Below are positions 20,563-20,675 of a stretch of DNA of 20,675 bases, one piece after another (position 1 is the stretch's first letter; each line of letters opens with the position of its first letter). The notes below the pieces were generated by a model that made no database searches, was not told the origin of the DNA, and was given only the letters and a program-made list of their open reading frames with translations. The translations under genes were made by a program, and so were the position numbers. This DNA comes from Chara braunii (Eukaryota > Streptophyta > Charophyceae > Charales > Characeae), in contig BFEA01000593.1 in assembly GCA_003427395.1 (NCBI GenBank), forward strand, positions 314,358-335,032, written 5' to 3'.

Positions 20563-20608
20563 GACCCCTGATGAGCCTAGTGGGCGGCTAGGCGAAACCG
20601 GTCGGGTC
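20563..20608 (+). ncRNA. Hammerhead ribozyme, type I topology
   Basis: All catalytic core positions are present: CTGATGA at 20568-20574, GAA at 20594-20596 and cleavage-site C17 at 20603 within GGTC. Stem II is a perfect 6-bp helix, GCCTAG (20575-20580) with CTAGGC (20588-20593), closed by the usual G-C pair next to the core, with a 7-nt loop. Stem III is ACC/GGT (20597-20602) with no loop; ACCGGT is self-complementary. Stem I pairs GACCC (20563-20567) with GGGTC (20604-20608). The predicted cut lies between 20603 and 20604. Family knowledge: hammerheads of this form with a minimal palindromic stem III occur in Penelope-like elements, retrozymes and satellite DNAs and usually cleave as dimers or concatemers. 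Outer stem I pairing, needed for the loop-loop contact, is not obvious. Activity is inferred, not shown. Confidence 0.85.
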
Positions 20609-20675
20609 TCAACGCCGTTTGGAACTTCGTTTCCATTTCTGTTCTTCACGATTATATTTTTTCGTAAATCAGTCG
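20609..20675 (+). other. Sequence downstream of the hammerhead, cut by the window end
   Basis: Only 67 bases follow the ribozyme. There is no open frame of note. If a retroelement body exists on this side it lies outside the window. Confidence 0.4.

Noticed and set aside
1-20675. tRNA or rRNA genes
   Set aside because: No cloverleaf with a proper A box and B box, and no rRNA core motif, was found by eye on either strand.
19720-20675. Retroelement protein-coding region
   Set aside because: No reverse transcriptase, integrase or endonuclease motif in any frame; only the non-coding end of an element, if any, is present.

Overview
Eukaryotic nuclear DNA, mostly non-coding. The evidence is a split protein-coding gene with a long intron, dense (CT)n/(CA)n microsatellites, many local tandem duplications, homopolymer runs and no compact operon-like gene packing. 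The organism cannot be named from the window. The one recognisable protein resembles the TVP38/TMEM64-type (VTT/'SNARE-associated Golgi') proteins of plants and algae, so an alga or other protist with large introns is a reasonable but weak guess.

Layout. (1) 1-6461: no gene that I can support. It holds a poly-G edge, two A-tracts, several minisatellites (notably exactly three copies of a 151-bp unit at 4706-5158) and a duplicated block with (CT)n/(CA)n tracts at 5787-6078. (2) 6462-13857, minus strand: one gene in two coding exons, 13857-13553 and 7602-6462, separated by a 5,950-bp intron. Joined in phase they give 481 residues: a VTT-domain membrane protein (about residues 1-240) with a long, probably disordered, Ser/Pro/Arg-rich tail (about 241-481). 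The intron is full of short direct duplications, and its + strand is strongly purine-rich, especially A-rich. (3) 13858-17279: upstream flank with possible 5' UTR and promoter, three long (CT)n tracts and two copies of the palindrome CTACCGGTAG. No other gene recognised. (4) 17280-19720: clearly AT-rich, no gene recognised. (5) 19720-20675: T/G-rich sequence with two diverged copies of a ~264-bp unit, followed by a complete hammerhead ribozyme core at 20563-20608 (+).

The hammerhead is the most interesting element. All core nucleotides, a perfect 6-bp stem II and a matching 5-bp stem I are present. Stem III is the self-complementary ACCGGU, the arrangement known from type I hammerheads of retroelements (Penelope-like elements, retrozymes, satellite DNAs), which usually cleave as dimers or multimers. 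Together with the direct repeats just upstream, this suggests the right end of the window is the edge of a ribozyme-bearing retroelement or satellite-like repeat. No reverse transcriptase or other element protein is visible inside the window.
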